Assembly (NCBI GenBank): GCA_022766605.1
Contig: JALEOH010000014.1
Location: 1-45,682 of the forward strand
Reading direction: 5' to 3'
Length of the DNA: 45,682 bases
DNA from: Ezakiella sp.
GTDB taxonomy: Bacteria; Bacillota; Clostridia; Tissierellales; Peptoniphilaceae
The notes beneath the pieces are model-generated. The model was not told the origin of the DNA. It ran no database searches and worked only from the letters and a program-made list of their open reading frames with translations. Shown here piece after piece: positions 1 through 8,520 of this stretch. Position 1 is the first letter of the stretch, and the number at the start of each line of letters is the position of its first letter. Position numbers and translations under genes: made by a program.

Positions 1-237
1 TTCCTCAGACTGTCTCACCAATCAATTTTCGCTTCGCTCAATTTCTTGGGATACAGGTTGCGTGAGTCCTGCTAGCCAATCAGTCTTCGCTTTCGCTCGA
101 CTTCTTGGGCTAGGGCTTTTTCCTCAGACTGTCTCACCAATCAATTTTCGCTTCGCTCAATTTCTTGGGATACAGGTTGCGTGAGTCCTGCTAGCCAATC
201 AGTCTTCGCTTTCGCTCGACTTCTTGGGCTAGGGCTT
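1..237. repeat. 119-bp direct tandem repeat of palindromic elements
   Basis: Two near-identical 119-bp units (about 2-118 and 121-237) lie in direct tandem and may continue left of the window. Each unit holds two different imperfect palindromes that begin CCAATC and end TTCTTGG: form A at 18-49 and 137-168, form B at 76-108 and 195-227. The centre of each is a CGCTTCGC or CGCTTTCGC stretch. The pairing extends outward: form B is flanked by GCTAG on both sides, and form A by TGTCTC and GATACA. The elements could therefore fold as hairpins of about 45-50 nt on either strand. No reading frame stays open through the array. Function is unknown. Confidence 0.85.
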
Positions 238-290
238 CAAAGAAGTTTTGGCGCAGAAGTCGAAGTAAAATAGTTTTAGGCTGTTTTTAA

Positions 291-323
291 AGAACGTAGA
301 TATCAGCTCTGCGTTCTTTTTTT
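291..323 (+). terminator. Rho-independent terminator
   Basis: The stem AGAACGTAGA / TCTGCGTTCT has 10 pairs with one G-T, a 7-nt loop (301-307) and is followed by T6. It reads on the + strand, so it should end a + strand transcript from left of the window or from the repeat array. The region 324-413 holds only the extra palindromic element at 331-364. Confidence 0.85.
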
Positions 324-330
324 GCCTACT

Positions 331-364
331 CCAATCGACCTTCGGCTTCGCCTCGCTCTCTTGG
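331..364. repeat. Fifth copy of the CCAATC...TTGG palindromic element
   Basis: A 34-bp solitary element begins CCAATCGACCTTCGG and ends CTCTCTTGG. It shares the ends and the CTTCG/CTCGC core with the elements in 1-237 but differs in sequence. It sits just downstream of the terminator, which shows that the element exists outside the tandem array. Confidence 0.7.
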
Positions 365-413
365 TTTCTTCTATGGCCGTCAATTTCTAACATAATAAAA
401 TATCGTTTATTAC

Positions 414-1037
414 TTATCTCATTTTTCTATCTTCCCACATCTCTATAAAATTCTTGCCATCATAAATTCTATCAGAGTAAGTATGAAATAAGCTTTTATA
501 TTCTTTTTCCTCTCCTAAATATCCGATAATTATCTTCTCTCCGATCACTGCAATTGCATCTTTGCCGTTATAAGTAAATTCAAGACCATTTCGCATATCG
601 TACCAATCCTCGGCACTTATTATAGACTCGCCACTTATCATCTCTGCCACAGTCTCAAACATATATTCCGTAAAACAATAATCATCTGAAATTACGATTT
701 TCTTTTTATTCTTTTCTAATATAGACATCATTCCGAGAGTCAAACTTTGTTCAGTATCTCTTACATAACTATATTCAATTTTTATGTTTCCGTCGATTTT
801 TCTAATAGCCTCTGCCCATAGTAAGGCTTGTTCTCCAAATATATTAAAATAACTATACCCTAGTTCAATCAATGCCCTCGCTATTGTATCTATGGTATCT
901 CTATTTCGGTCATGATGTCCAATAATAAAAGCCATGTAACCCGCCTTAAATTTTTCAATTTTAATTTCCCTTAAAGAATTAACATCAAATAGATCGATAT
1001 TATGCTCTTCCATAATTCTTTTAATTTCTCTATACAT
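414..1037 (-). CDS. Hypothetical protein (207 aa)
   Basis: I do not recognise a family. The protein is soluble, mixed alpha/beta in appearance and has no signal peptide or membrane segment. I chose the ATG at 1037 (MYREIK...) because a GAGGTGG ribosome binding site lies at 1041-1047. A TTG four codons upstream (1049) would put that site inside the coding region. The central segment (LTLGMMSILEKNKKKIVISD) and the closing hydrophobic strands (AIAVIGEKIIIGYLG) could be a small Rossmann-like or sensor fold, but this is not established. It is separated by about 265 bp from the operon to its right and is probably transcribed alone. Confidence 0.65.
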   Translation of the reverse strand: MYREIKRIMEEHNIDLFDVNSLREIKIEKFKAGYMAFIIGHHDRNRDTIDTIARALIELGYSYFNIFGEQALLWAEAIRKIDGNIKIEYSYVRDTEQSLTLGMMSILEKNKKKIVISDDYCFTEYMFETVAEMISGESIISAEDWYDMRNGLEFTYNGKDAIAVIGEKIIIGYLGEEKEYKSLFHTYSDRIYDGKNFIEMWEDRKMR

Positions 1038-1302
1038 ATTCCACCTCAATTAAAAAATTTAAATTATTTTTTAGATTATCCTCGACTTATGACCTGTAGT
1101 TATCAATAACGATATATGATAATACTTCGATAAGCCTCGTCAACAAAATAATTGTCATTATCTATTTTTATCATTTTGATTTGCTAAAGAAAATTAGATG
1201 ATTTTGGACTATAACAAGAAAATTTCTCAAAGGCGTATATTGTGATACATCGAAGAGAAATTTATCGCAGCTGTCGCCAGAAAGGGTCAATTTAAGCACA
1301 AA
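1038..1302. other. Intergenic region with a long inverted repeat
   Basis: This is AT-rich spacer between the HIRAN gene and the orphan protein. Perfect 9-bp arms AAATTTCTC (1220-1228) and GAGAAATTT (1255-1263) enclose an inner GTAT/ATAC pair (1235-1248). The hairpin begins about 40 nt after the HIRAN stop codon on the - strand, but no T-run follows. It is at best a weak or factor-dependent end for the long - strand operon. No clear promoter for the 414-1037 gene was seen. Confidence 0.4.
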
Positions 1303-1698
1303 TCACTCTTTGAGAAATATCCCAATACCAACTCTCAACCACTCTTCCACCCACTCCAAGCTGGTGACCTTTCCAAAGAGGAGTTTACCAGCGTCCATAA
1401 GGCGAGAGAATATTATATTGTCTTGACTAGGGATGTAGCCAAGTTTGTCGCCAGAGGAGTTTTCTATTTTGATGGCTTGAGGATCGTAGAGATTATCGGG
1501 CTCGCGATAAAATTGAAGATGATCACCGATGCGAATAGTTGAAGAGAGTTCTTTTATATTTTCTATATGAGTGGTGCCTGCAATAAAACTATCGAATAAA
1601 TAGATCTCTATCTCAAAAGGCTTGGGTAAATCTATGCCTTTGGTTTCGTGGAGGATATCAAGTAAATCTCCTCCTTCTTTTTTTATTATATCAGACAA
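1303..1698 (-). CDS. HIRAN domain protein
   Basis: This 131-residue protein is essentially one HIRAN domain. The family signature runs from about residue 38: FIAGTTHI, then IRIGDHLQFYREPDN, YDPQAIKI, LGYIPSQDN and the terminal WLRVGIGIFLKE. HIRAN domains in helicases such as HLTF/Rad5 bind DNA ends or 3'-OH termini. Stand-alone bacterial versions have no agreed function. The start is a TTG at 1696-1698, and the gene overlaps the end of the J-domain gene by 13 bp, so translation is probably coupled. It is the last gene of the tail attached to the wal operon. The domain call is firm; any role in DNA repair is inference. Confidence 0.85.
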   Translation of the reverse strand: MSDIIKKEGGDLLDILHETKGIDLPKPFEIEIYLFDSFIAGTTHIENIKELSSTIRIGDHLQFYREPDNLYDPQAIKIENSSGDKLGYIPSQDNIIFSRLMDAGKLLFGKVTSLEWVEEWLRVGIGIFLKE

Positions 1699-2525
1699 TT
1701 TTTCTTAGCCTCCTTTATAATTTCCTCTATTGTATTTTCCATTGTTATTACGCCTTCTTCATAGCTTTTTATTACTTCTTCTAATTTATTTAATTTTTCT
1801 TCTAACATTTTTTCATCGTCAAGTATTTGTCTCAATGAATATGGATAAGAATTTTTAATTTGTTCTATCTCACTTTGAACGGTGGATATTAGTTGTTCAA
1901 ATCTATTGATGTCCTTATAAAGATGCTCCTTCATTTCATCTAAGCTATTATATGATTTATAATCATCCATGCTCTTATTTTGTCTAACTATTTCAGCTAT
2001 TACTCTAATGGAGGCTAAATCTCCGTCTTGATAGGCACAAACTACGGTATGAAAGGTCTTTAGCCTATCTTTTGACTGATTGGGATGAAGATCTGGATGA
2101 AGCTCTTTTACTAGCATTCTGTAGAGGACCTTTAGCTCTTCGGCTTCTACAGAACTTAGCTTTGGTAGTTTTGTTAGTGCCTCGGCAGCTTTTACTTCGT
2201 CTAGTTTTTCTCTCAATTTTTTCTCATATAGATATAATTCATCATCTAGCATTGATTCTATCTCTAAAAGGGAGAATTGTTCCTTTCGATTGAGCTTTGC
2301 TTGAATTAAATCTCTCTTTCTTTTAAGTCTTAGATAACTGCAATAAAGCTCATATTGCTTAAGCTCCTTTACCCCTACTACTAGTTCATAATTGGCTTTT
2401 ATATTTTCGCATTCAATATATTTTATTTGGTCTCTCTTTACAACAAGCCGAGAAAGTTCATCTCTAAGCTCTGAAAGTTTATCTTTTAAAATCATAATTT
2501 CGGGAAATTCCATCAATTCATTCAT
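1686..2525 (-). CDS. Coiled-coil protein with a J-domain-like segment
   Basis: This 279-residue protein is predominantly helical and charged. Residues about 128-175 contain LYRMLVKELHPDLHPNQS, which resembles helix II and the HPD loop (143-145) of DnaJ J-domains, flanked by helices III/IV (TFHTVVCAYQDGD). Long coiled coils occupy residues 10-115 and 190-270. J-domains stimulate the ATPase of DnaK. The HPD loop predicts such an interaction, but there is no Gly/Phe or zinc-finger region, so this is not DnaJ itself. It starts within the stop of the THEP1-like gene (ATGA overlap) and overlaps the HIRAN gene downstream, which suggests that the two products are made together. Confidence 0.75.
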   Translation of the reverse strand: MNELMEFPEIMILKDKLSELRDELSRLVVKRDQIKYIECENIKANYELVVGVKELKQYELYCSYLRLKRKRDLIQAKLNRKEQFSLLEIESMLDDELYLYEKKLREKLDEVKAAEALTKLPKLSSVEAEELKVLYRMLVKELHPDLHPNQSKDRLKTFHTVVCAYQDGDLASIRVIAEIVRQNKSMDDYKSYNSLDEMKEHLYKDINRFEQLISTVQSEIEQIKNSYPYSLRQILDDEKMLEEKLNKLEEVIKSYEEGVITMENTIEEIIKEAKKNCLI

Positions 2526-3037
2526 AATCTACTCTCCACATCGATGTCAAAAATAATATAGTCTCCAATTTCACAAAGTCTTTTTGTGATTGGATTTTTC
2601 TTTTTCTTTACCACTGCAAATACTCGATTCTTTTGAAATAAATCGATTAATCTATCGATATATCCATCTATTTGCATTTCATATTTTCCAATCTCGTCTA
2701 ATACTATTATATCACTTCTTATATCATTATAAATAGCTCTGCTAAATTCATCAAAAAGCCTATGGTTAAATTCCATTTTGTCCATTCGCTTGCCTACAAT
2801 TAAATAATCGCTCCATATGCCATTTATATAATCACTATCATATCTTTTTAGCCTTATTTCATCATTTATCAATTCGGTTATTAAACCGTCGATTTTCTCA
2901 TCGCTATAATATCTGTCGATATATGATCTTAGAAGCGTGGTCTTTCCTGTTTTTATCCCGCCAGTAATCAATATGTGCTTTTTTCCGTCATCATGTTTTT
3001 TTAATTTTAATAATAATTCTTCAATTGATTTAGACAA
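2522..3037 (-). CDS. THEP1-like nucleoside-triphosphatase
   Basis: This 171-residue P-loop protein has Walker A GGIKTGKTT at residues 26-34 and Walker B DIIVLDEIGKYE at about 109-120. The LDEIGKxE form of Walker B is characteristic of the THEP1 nucleoside-triphosphatase family (PF03266). These are small soluble NTPases with broad nucleotide specificity and poorly known roles. Length and the N-terminal position of the P-loop fit the family. It overlaps the C39-like gene upstream by 8 bp and the J-domain gene downstream by 4 bp, so it sits inside the same operon. Family call is good; the substrate is unknown. Confidence 0.8.
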   Translation of the reverse strand: MSKSIEELLLKLKKHDDGKKHILITGGIKTGKTTLLRSYIDRYYSDEKIDGLITELINDEIRLKRYDSDYINGIWSDYLIVGKRMDKMEFNHRLFDEFSRAIYNDIRSDIIVLDEIGKYEMQIDGYIDRLIDLFQKNRVFAVVKKKKNPITKRLCEIGDYIIFDIDVESRL

Positions 3038-3593
3038 ATGTAATCACCCACCTTGGAGTTTTGGAGCTAAAGAGCTCATCGTGGCTATAATATCTCTTTT
3101 CTCCCCAATTGCTTGCAATAAATCCAGCTTCATCGATTTTGGTAATGGTGATCCAATGCCTATCAAAATTCTTATTTTTATGAAACCAGTTTAGCATAAG
3201 AAGTGGATAGCCATTTCTAACTATATTATTCATATCCATCAAGTCGTAGCGAGAATTGATTTTTCTTTTAATCGAGCTAACTTCAATGCCCCTTTTATTT
3301 AAGTAATTGATGAAGCCTCTTTCCAGTTGACCCAAAGTAAATATGCCAAATGGTGTCGGCTTGATATATTTTAAAATTTCATTTGATAATTCTATATAGC
3401 TTTTTTTATCATTTTTAATATCAAGAGTTTGAAATTTAGGCATTTGAGATAGCGCAACTAAAAAATTGGCACAAGAAATAATAGCGCATGCTCGATTGAT
3501 ATAATAATCGTCTACGCCTACTTCCTTTAGCCACGCTTGATCGCCCCCATAATATTTACTATCTCCATCATGGATATCTAAATTATTTATCAT
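3030..3593 (-). CDS. C39-like cysteine peptidase domain protein
   Basis: This is a papain-like C39_2-type protein of 187 residues. Near the start it has GGDQAWLKEVGV, then NRACAIISCANFL with the candidate nucleophile C36 (another Cys at 41), later DRHWITITKI with H146, and SNWGEKRYYS with N162. That order (Cys, His, Asn/Asp) matches the catalytic triad of peptidase C39-like proteins. There is no signal peptide, so the protein appears cytosolic, which is unusual for C39_2 proteins. I prefer the ATG at 3593, which overlaps the rlmH stop by 11 bp. An upstream in-frame start at 3623 would extend it ten residues into rlmH. The substrate is unknown. Confidence 0.7.
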   Translation of the reverse strand: MINNLDIHDGDSKYYGGDQAWLKEVGVDDYYINRACAIISCANFLVALSQMPKFQTLDIKNDKKSYIELSNEILKYIKPTPFGIFTLGQLERGFINYLNKRGIEVSSIKRKINSRYDLMDMNNIVRNGYPLLMLNWFHKNKNFDRHWITITKIDEAGFIASNWGEKRYYSHDELFSSKTPRWVITFV

Positions 3594-4038
3594 ATTTTGC
3601 CCCGCGAATAATCTTATGGGCACGGTAGATTGCCTCTACTAGTACTAGAGTCGCCATATGATGCAAAAGAGTCAACTTGCTCAAGGATATTTTTTTATAT
3701 TTTTTGATTAAACTATGGTCAAATCCATAGCTGCCTCCGATTATAAATGAAATCGTCCCCCCGATATTCTCATATTTTTTAACAAGCTCAGTAAATTCAT
3801 CGGTAGTTGGCATATCTCCATCGGCATCTAATATGACTATATCGCCTTTAGCTCTTTCTAGCGCGATGATGGTTTCGTCTTTTATTTTTTGAGCTAAATT
3901 GGATTCATCACTCTTTAGTTTAATCTCCTTTAATTCAATCAAGCTTATCTTTTGATAGATGCTAGTCTTTTTAATAAAGTCATCGATAAGAATTCTATAT
4001 TCACTTGGAATCTTTCCGGTTGCGATAATTTCTATCAT
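3583..4038 (-). CDS. rlmH: 23S rRNA (pseudouridine-1915-N3)-methyltransferase RlmH
   Basis: RlmH is a SPOUT methyltransferase that methylates pseudouridine 1915 in helix 69 of 23S rRNA, using SAM, on the 70S ribosome. The 151-residue length fits (about 155-159 is usual). The knotted SAM site is visible as ISFIIGGSYGFDHSL, followed by LSLSKLTLLHHMATLVLVEAIYRAHKI and the C-terminal GAKYDK (usually GxPYHK). The usual PHQ of the LTxPHQ motif is LHH here, a mild divergence. Its position directly after walJ is conserved in many Firmicutes. It is 18 bp downstream of walJ and overlaps the C39-like gene. Confidence 0.95.
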   Translation of the reverse strand: MIEIIATGKIPSEYRILIDDFIKKTSIYQKISLIELKEIKLKSDESNLAQKIKDETIIALERAKGDIVILDADGDMPTTDEFTELVKKYENIGGTISFIIGGSYGFDHSLIKKYKKISLSKLTLLHHMATLVLVEAIYRAHKIIRGAKYDK

Positions 4039-4056
4039 ATATTCTCCATATATAAA

Positions 4057-4833
4057 CTAAATTCTATCTAAATCGATAAGCTTGCCACAAGCATCCCTGT
4101 GACTAATTGAAAGATCAAGCTCAAGTCCTGCTCTATTTAATAATTCATTCACTGTTTCATAACACAAGTGTTCATTGTTATTTTCATAGGATAAATGCCC
4201 GAGTACAGCATGACTTAGCTTGTTGGAACTAGCCTCTATTAAAAACTCCCCCGCATCCATATTGGAAAGATGACCATATTCTCCCTTAACACGATTTTTT
4301 AGAGCGCGCGAATAGGAACCATATTCAAGCATATTAGGGTCGTGATTAGCCTCGATATAATAAAGATGTGAATGTCTTGATTCCTCTTTCATAGTGTCTG
4401 TAATGATGCCCGTATCTGTTATAACTGAAATCTTTTTATTTCCATAGATTGCAAATCCAACTGGATCTACTGCGTCGTGCATTATGCTAAATGGCTTTAT
4501 AAATAGATCTTTTATATAAAACTCCCCATCGAAAAATCGACGATTCTCCTTGCCAATATCCTTTATTATATTGTGTGATGCCTCGTGAGTTGCTTCATTT
4601 GCGTAGATTGGAATATGATGACGGCGAGATATTACCCCAGCGCCAGATATATGGTCAATATGCTCATGAGTTAAAATTATTGCGTCTAAATCGTCTATAT
4701 TTACTCCAATTGCTGCAAGCCTAAGGGCGGTTTGCTTTCCATTTAAGCCAGCATCTATTAATATTTTAGTATTTTTATATTGTATAAATTGTGCATTGCC
4801 ACAACTGCCGCTTTGTAGTGAACAAAAAATCAT
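4057..4833 (-). CDS. walJ: WalJ (YycJ) metallo-beta-lactamase fold hydrolase
   Basis: This is a 258-residue MBL-fold protein with the zinc-binding motif THEHIDH at residues 55-61, an early ILIDAG strand and downstream metal ligands in the HDA and LGHLSYEN segments. WalJ/YycJ is associated with the WalRK system. Family members have been described as 5'-to-3' exonucleases linked to mismatch repair and DNA replication timing. The gene lies 7 bp after walI and 18 bp before rlmH, the classical order of the operon. No signal peptide is present, which fits a cytosolic nuclease. Confidence 0.92.
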   Translation of the reverse strand: MIFCSLQSGSCGNAQFIQYKNTKILIDAGLNGKQTALRLAAIGVNIDDLDAIILTHEHIDHISGAGVISRRHHIPIYANEATHEASHNIIKDIGKENRRFFDGEFYIKDLFIKPFSIMHDAVDPVGFAIYGNKKISVITDTGIITDTMKEESRHSHLYYIEANHDPNMLEYGSYSRALKNRVKGEYGHLSNMDAGEFLIEASSNKLSHAVLGHLSYENNNEHLCYETVNELLNRAGLELDLSISHRDACGKLIDLDRI

Positions 4834-4840
4834 ATCTACC

Positions 4841-5653
4841 TCATTCTATTATAATAACAAGTCCATTGTCGAGTCGTAACCTCAAGGCAAGGCTTGCAAC
4901 TCCACTTAGCACTTTGTCGGGATTGTTGACATATGGTATGTTTTTAGGATCAAATGAATAGCATATCTCTACATCGGTTATAGTCCTGCCGTCTACCCCT
5001 GGCATATTTATTATCTTTAAAAGTTTTCTTTTAGGGTCGGACATACTTAATTTATTGTCAAGCACATTTATGGAGTTAAAGATCTTCATGTCGAGATTGG
5101 TAATGCCCTTGTTATTTAATTGCAAATTGATATATGCATCCTCTAATATCAGGCCAGTCTTCTTGTCGTATTGCTCATATTCAAGAGTGAATTTATCATA
5201 TTTTATCTCGGATCTTGTTAATTTATAATCAATATTGCTTAATTTATCCTTTAAAAAAGCATTAGCAAAATCTATTGCTTCTTCTATTGAATTAATTATA
5301 TCCTCTCCCTTGGGCTCGTCTGTATATTTTAAAGTCTTGCCTTGGATTAGCGAGAGCATTTTTTTATCCTCAAAAAATACTCTTAACTCGTCATTTCCTT
5401 CATTTCTTGGCACATCAAAAAATAGCTCTATTATCTCCTCCTTGGTAAAGACCTTGTATTCAAGCTCTCGCCCTCTGTATTTAGCGGGCTTTGGAATTTT
5501 AGCATCGATGGTTATATTGTTTTTATTTAAGATCTCAGCTACGTCAAAGTCCTTTACAGAATTTCTATTTCTAATATAGAGCATTGCTCCCAAGAATATA
5601 TTAAGGATGATAAAGACATATATCATCTGTGTCTTTGCTCTTTCCCAGTCCAT
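4841..5653 (-). CDS. walI: WalI (YycI) two-component regulatory protein
   Basis: WalI is a bitopic membrane protein that, with WalH, modulates the WalK sensor kinase. The 270-residue sequence starts MDWERAKTQMIYVFIILN, the usual YycI N terminus with a short cytosolic tail and one membrane segment (about residues 8-27). An extracellular domain follows, ending in a hydrophobic GLVIIIE strand. The start codon overlaps the walH stop in TAATG, so expression is translationally coupled. The position between walH and walJ supports the call more strongly than the divergent extracellular sequence. Confidence 0.9.
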   Translation of the reverse strand: MDWERAKTQMIYVFIILNIFLGAMLYIRNRNSVKDFDVAEILNKNNITIDAKIPKPAKYRGRELEYKVFTKEEIIELFFDVPRNEGNDELRVFFEDKKMLSLIQGKTLKYTDEPKGEDIINSIEEAIDFANAFLKDKLSNIDYKLTRSEIKYDKFTLEYEQYDKKTGLILEDAYINLQLNNKGITNLDMKIFNSINVLDNKLSMSDPKRKLLKIINMPGVDGRTITDVEICYSFDPKNIPYVNNPDKVLSGVASLALRLRLDNGLVIIIE

Positions 5654-6738
5654 TAGTTCAACCTCATCGTATCCAGTTTAGCCTTGCCAAGAGGCGATCT
5701 ATCATATACTAATATAGGATCTTCTCCATTTTTATAAGGCTCGAAATATATTTTAACATCAGGAACCTTAAGCCTATCTTCTTTGAGATATTTTGCATTA
5801 TAACTAAAGCCCGTAACCACCGAGCCAGTCACATTTACAAATATCGCTTCCTTATCCTCTGCATAAAAGGGCAGCTCTCCATGTGATAGATTTATTAAAA
5901 AGCCATCCTCACTCTCATAAATCTCTAGTATGCGATAAGAGCTAAAATTGACAGGATTTCTCCTAATAAAGGTCTTAACGGCAAGTAATGCTTCATATAT
6001 CGAAGCCTTTGCCTTTGGGGTCACGCTTATATATGAAATAACTCCCGTTTTTGAAATCCTTAGACTCTTTCCCTCCGATGAATAAAGATAACTATTCTCT
6101 TCAAAGGACTCATATATGTCGCTGCTTCCAAGAAAGCTCTCGGCCATGGTAGTCCTCTCACTTCTGGTATAGCCCCCAATTGGATTTACTATTTCCATAT
6201 TATCGCTTATGCCCACTATGGATTGAGGCATAAAGCTTTCATTCATCACTATATATTTAGTTGGCTCATCGATATTAAGAGAGCCTGATTTTCTTACTCT
6301 ATAAAGTCCTTTTTCAGTGTCAAAATAGATATATTCATATTTATTATCTATATAGAATTTATCATAGCTTTCAAAGTCGAGCTTTGGCATGCGTTCATTA
6401 AACGAAGTAAAAAGCACTCTTACCGGCACTTTAAATCCCGCAATGACCAAAAAGCCCTCGCTATTGTAATTACTTGAGATAAATTTGCCATCTAATTTTT
6501 CAACTGGACTTTTTTGAATTGAATCAACCAAGATCTTATTCAAATCCGCATTTGGAATTTCATTTAAAACTTCTCTATTGGGATTAACTGTAAAAAATCT
6601 CTTATAGCTAACTATATCTCTAGTATCTATTGCTTCGGGTTCAACCTCGACAACTCTATCATTTACAAGCAAATGATAGGACAAAAACAAGCTTAAAAGT
6701 ACGAGAAAGACGAGAAAAATGGACTTAAGAGTCTTCAT
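5653..6738 (-). CDS. walH: WalH (YycH) two-component regulatory protein
   Basis: WalH is the partner of WalI in controlling WalK. It has one N-terminal membrane segment (FLVFLVLLSLFLSYHLLV) and a large extracellular region of about 330 residues. I chose the ATG at 6738 (MKTLKSIF...), preceded by AAGGAG with 7-nt spacing; a start at 6756 would be farther inside walK with no better signal. The gene overlaps the walK 3' end by 14 bp. Sequence conservation in this family is low, so the call relies on topology, length (361 aa) and operon order. Confidence 0.88.
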   Translation of the reverse strand: MKTLKSIFLVFLVLLSLFLSYHLLVNDRVVEVEPEAIDTRDIVSYKRFFTVNPNREVLNEIPNADLNKILVDSIQKSPVEKLDGKFISSNYNSEGFLVIAGFKVPVRVLFTSFNERMPKLDFESYDKFYIDNKYEYIYFDTEKGLYRVRKSGSLNIDEPTKYIVMNESFMPQSIVGISDNMEIVNPIGGYTRSERTTMAESFLGSSDIYESFEENSYLYSSEGKSLRISKTGVISYISVTPKAKASIYEALLAVKTFIRRNPVNFSSYRILEIYESEDGFLINLSHGELPFYAEDKEAIFVNVTGSVVTGFSYNAKYLKEDRLKVPDVKIYFEPYKNGEDPILVYDRSPLGKAKLDTMRLN

Positions 6739-8518
6739 TGTGAAGCTCCTTATCAAAAGCGATTGTAAAAGTAGAGCCCTTTTGATATTCGCTCTCTAAG
6801 CTAATAGTACCATTCATCGCCTCTATCATCTCTTTTGCAATGGCAAGCCCAAGACCAGTGCCTCCAAGAGCACGACTTCTACTCTTTTCAACTCTATAAA
6901 ATCGCTCAAAAATTCTAGGCTGATCCTTTGCCTTTATTCCAACTCCATTGTCCTCGACCGAAATATAATTCTTTCTTCCATCAGTATAGACATTTAAGTG
7001 TATAATACCATTTTCTGGAGTGTATTTTACAGCATTTGAAATCAGATTTATGACGACTTGAAGCAAATCCTCTTCATCTGCCATACTATATAAATCCTTT
7101 TCTATAGAAAGATATAGGGCATGTTTTTTATCTTTAATTGGCATTCTCATCCTTTGCGCAGCGGATGATGCAACTTCGCTGATATTTACTTTTGTAAGTT
7201 TCTTTTTCTCCTCTGAATAATCAAGTGTTGAAAGTGTCAAAAGATCGCTTACAATATGGCTCATGCGATCGCTCTCATGGTCGATTACCTCAAGGAAATT
7301 ATTTTTAGTTTCATTATCGACCTCATATTTCATCAAAGTCTCAGCATAACTTTTAATGGAAGTGATGGGCGTCTTTAACTCATGGCTTACATTTGCAACA
7401 AATTCACGCCTCATCTCCTCAAGCTTCCTCTCCTTGGTCATATCTTGATAGACCACGATAACTCCGCCTACATTTAAACTCTTATCCTCAAACGGAGCAT
7501 AGATGAAGCGGTAGTTTTTATCCTTAAGCTTAATATCGTCTTCTCCCTCAAGCGAGAAAGGATTTGCAAAGTTTAAGTCAGATAAGCCCATTTCCGACAA
7601 TTTCGTAGAAATCGACCTGGTGTCAATATCTAGTGGAATGTCAAAAAGCTCGCGAGCTCTTTCATTTATGTGAATGATTTTGCGATTAGAATCGATTGCA
7701 ACGACACCCTCAGCCATTTGGTTAAAAATGGTATCGAGCTTTGCTCTTTCAATCTCACTTCTTCTAATATAGTTTTTAAGTTCGACTGCAAGCATATTAA
7801 ACATCTCGCCAAATCTACCAATTTCGTCATGGCTCTTTACTTTAATTCTCTGGTCAAAATCCCCCTCACTCATCTTTTTTGCAATCTCGGTGGCCTTTAT
7901 GATTGGGCTTGTAATTCCGCTTGCAATCATATAACTCAATACTATTGTGATTAAAAGCGCAACAAGACCAGAGTCAAGCATTATGCGCTTGGCTTTAGTA
8001 AGAGTATTTGATATATTATCTAAATTAAGTATGGCATATACAAGCCCTTTTACCACGCCATTATCACCCATAATCGGCATAACAAGATGAGCCTCGCGTC
8101 CATTTTCATTCTCGATGATATTTTCGCTAGACTCACCCAAATAACCCGATCTAATCATATTCGGGTTTAATCTCTCAATATTATAGGCACTCATGCCCCT
8201 TACATCTTCTAGAGTGTTGATTCTTGCTGCAATTACAGTAACCAACTCTTCTCTACCAATTATATATACATCTTCGTCATTTTGAAAGCGTGCAGCTCCA
8301 AGTGACGCATCAATAAGCGTGCTGTCGTAATCGATTACATCCTCTTTAAAGCCAGGCCTCGTTGTTAGCATCGACTCTATTTGAGACTTCATACTGTCCA
8401 TCTTATCCTCGATAAGCGAGGTCTCAAGACGTCCTGTAACCGAAGTTGCCACAATTAAGAGCACTGCCAAAACAAGCAAGAAATAGACGACGACAAATCT
8501 CCACTTAATTGAATTCAT
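6725..8518 (-). CDS. walK: WalK sensor histidine kinase
   Basis: WalK (VicK/YycG) senses cell-wall status and phosphorylates WalR. The 597 residues show TM1 (about 8-27), an extracytoplasmic sensor loop (30-180), TM2 (183-205), a HAMP domain (about 206-258), a PAS domain (262-365), HisKA with the phospho-acceptor H379 in NVSHELKTP, and HATPase_c with N495 in NLISNAVKYTP, DNGVG (523-527) and GGTGLGLAI (552-560). This is the full canonical architecture with no missing catalytic residue. It starts 2 nt after the walR stop codon. Confidence 0.95.
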   Translation of the reverse strand: MNSIKWRFVVVYFLLVLAVLLIVATSVTGRLETSLIEDKMDSMKSQIESMLTTRPGFKEDVIDYDSTLIDASLGAARFQNDEDVYIIGREELVTVIAARINTLEDVRGMSAYNIERLNPNMIRSGYLGESSENIIENENGREAHLVMPIMGDNGVVKGLVYAILNLDNISNTLTKAKRIMLDSGLVALLITIVLSYMIASGITSPIIKATEIAKKMSEGDFDQRIKVKSHDEIGRFGEMFNMLAVELKNYIRRSEIERAKLDTIFNQMAEGVVAIDSNRKIIHINERARELFDIPLDIDTRSISTKLSEMGLSDLNFANPFSLEGEDDIKLKDKNYRFIYAPFEDKSLNVGGVIVVYQDMTKERKLEEMRREFVANVSHELKTPITSIKSYAETLMKYEVDNETKNNFLEVIDHESDRMSHIVSDLLTLSTLDYSEEKKKLTKVNISEVASSAAQRMRMPIKDKKHALYLSIEKDLYSMADEEDLLQVVINLISNAVKYTPENGIIHLNVYTDGRKNYISVEDNGVGIKAKDQPRIFERFYRVEKSRSRALGGTGLGLAIAKEMIEAMNGTISLESEYQKGSTFTIAFDKELHNEDS

Positions 8519-8520
8519 AT

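Noticed and set aside
1..237. Possible CRISPR array
   Set aside because: Only two 119-bp units are visible, the unit is identical throughout with no variable spacers, and the inner elements are palindromes of two alternating types. It is a tandem repeat.
236..268. Possible C terminus of a + strand protein (GFKEVLAQKSK then TAA) just before the terminator
   Set aside because: An in-frame stop lies directly before it and no open frame passes through the repeats. It may be a relic, but there is not enough to call a gene.
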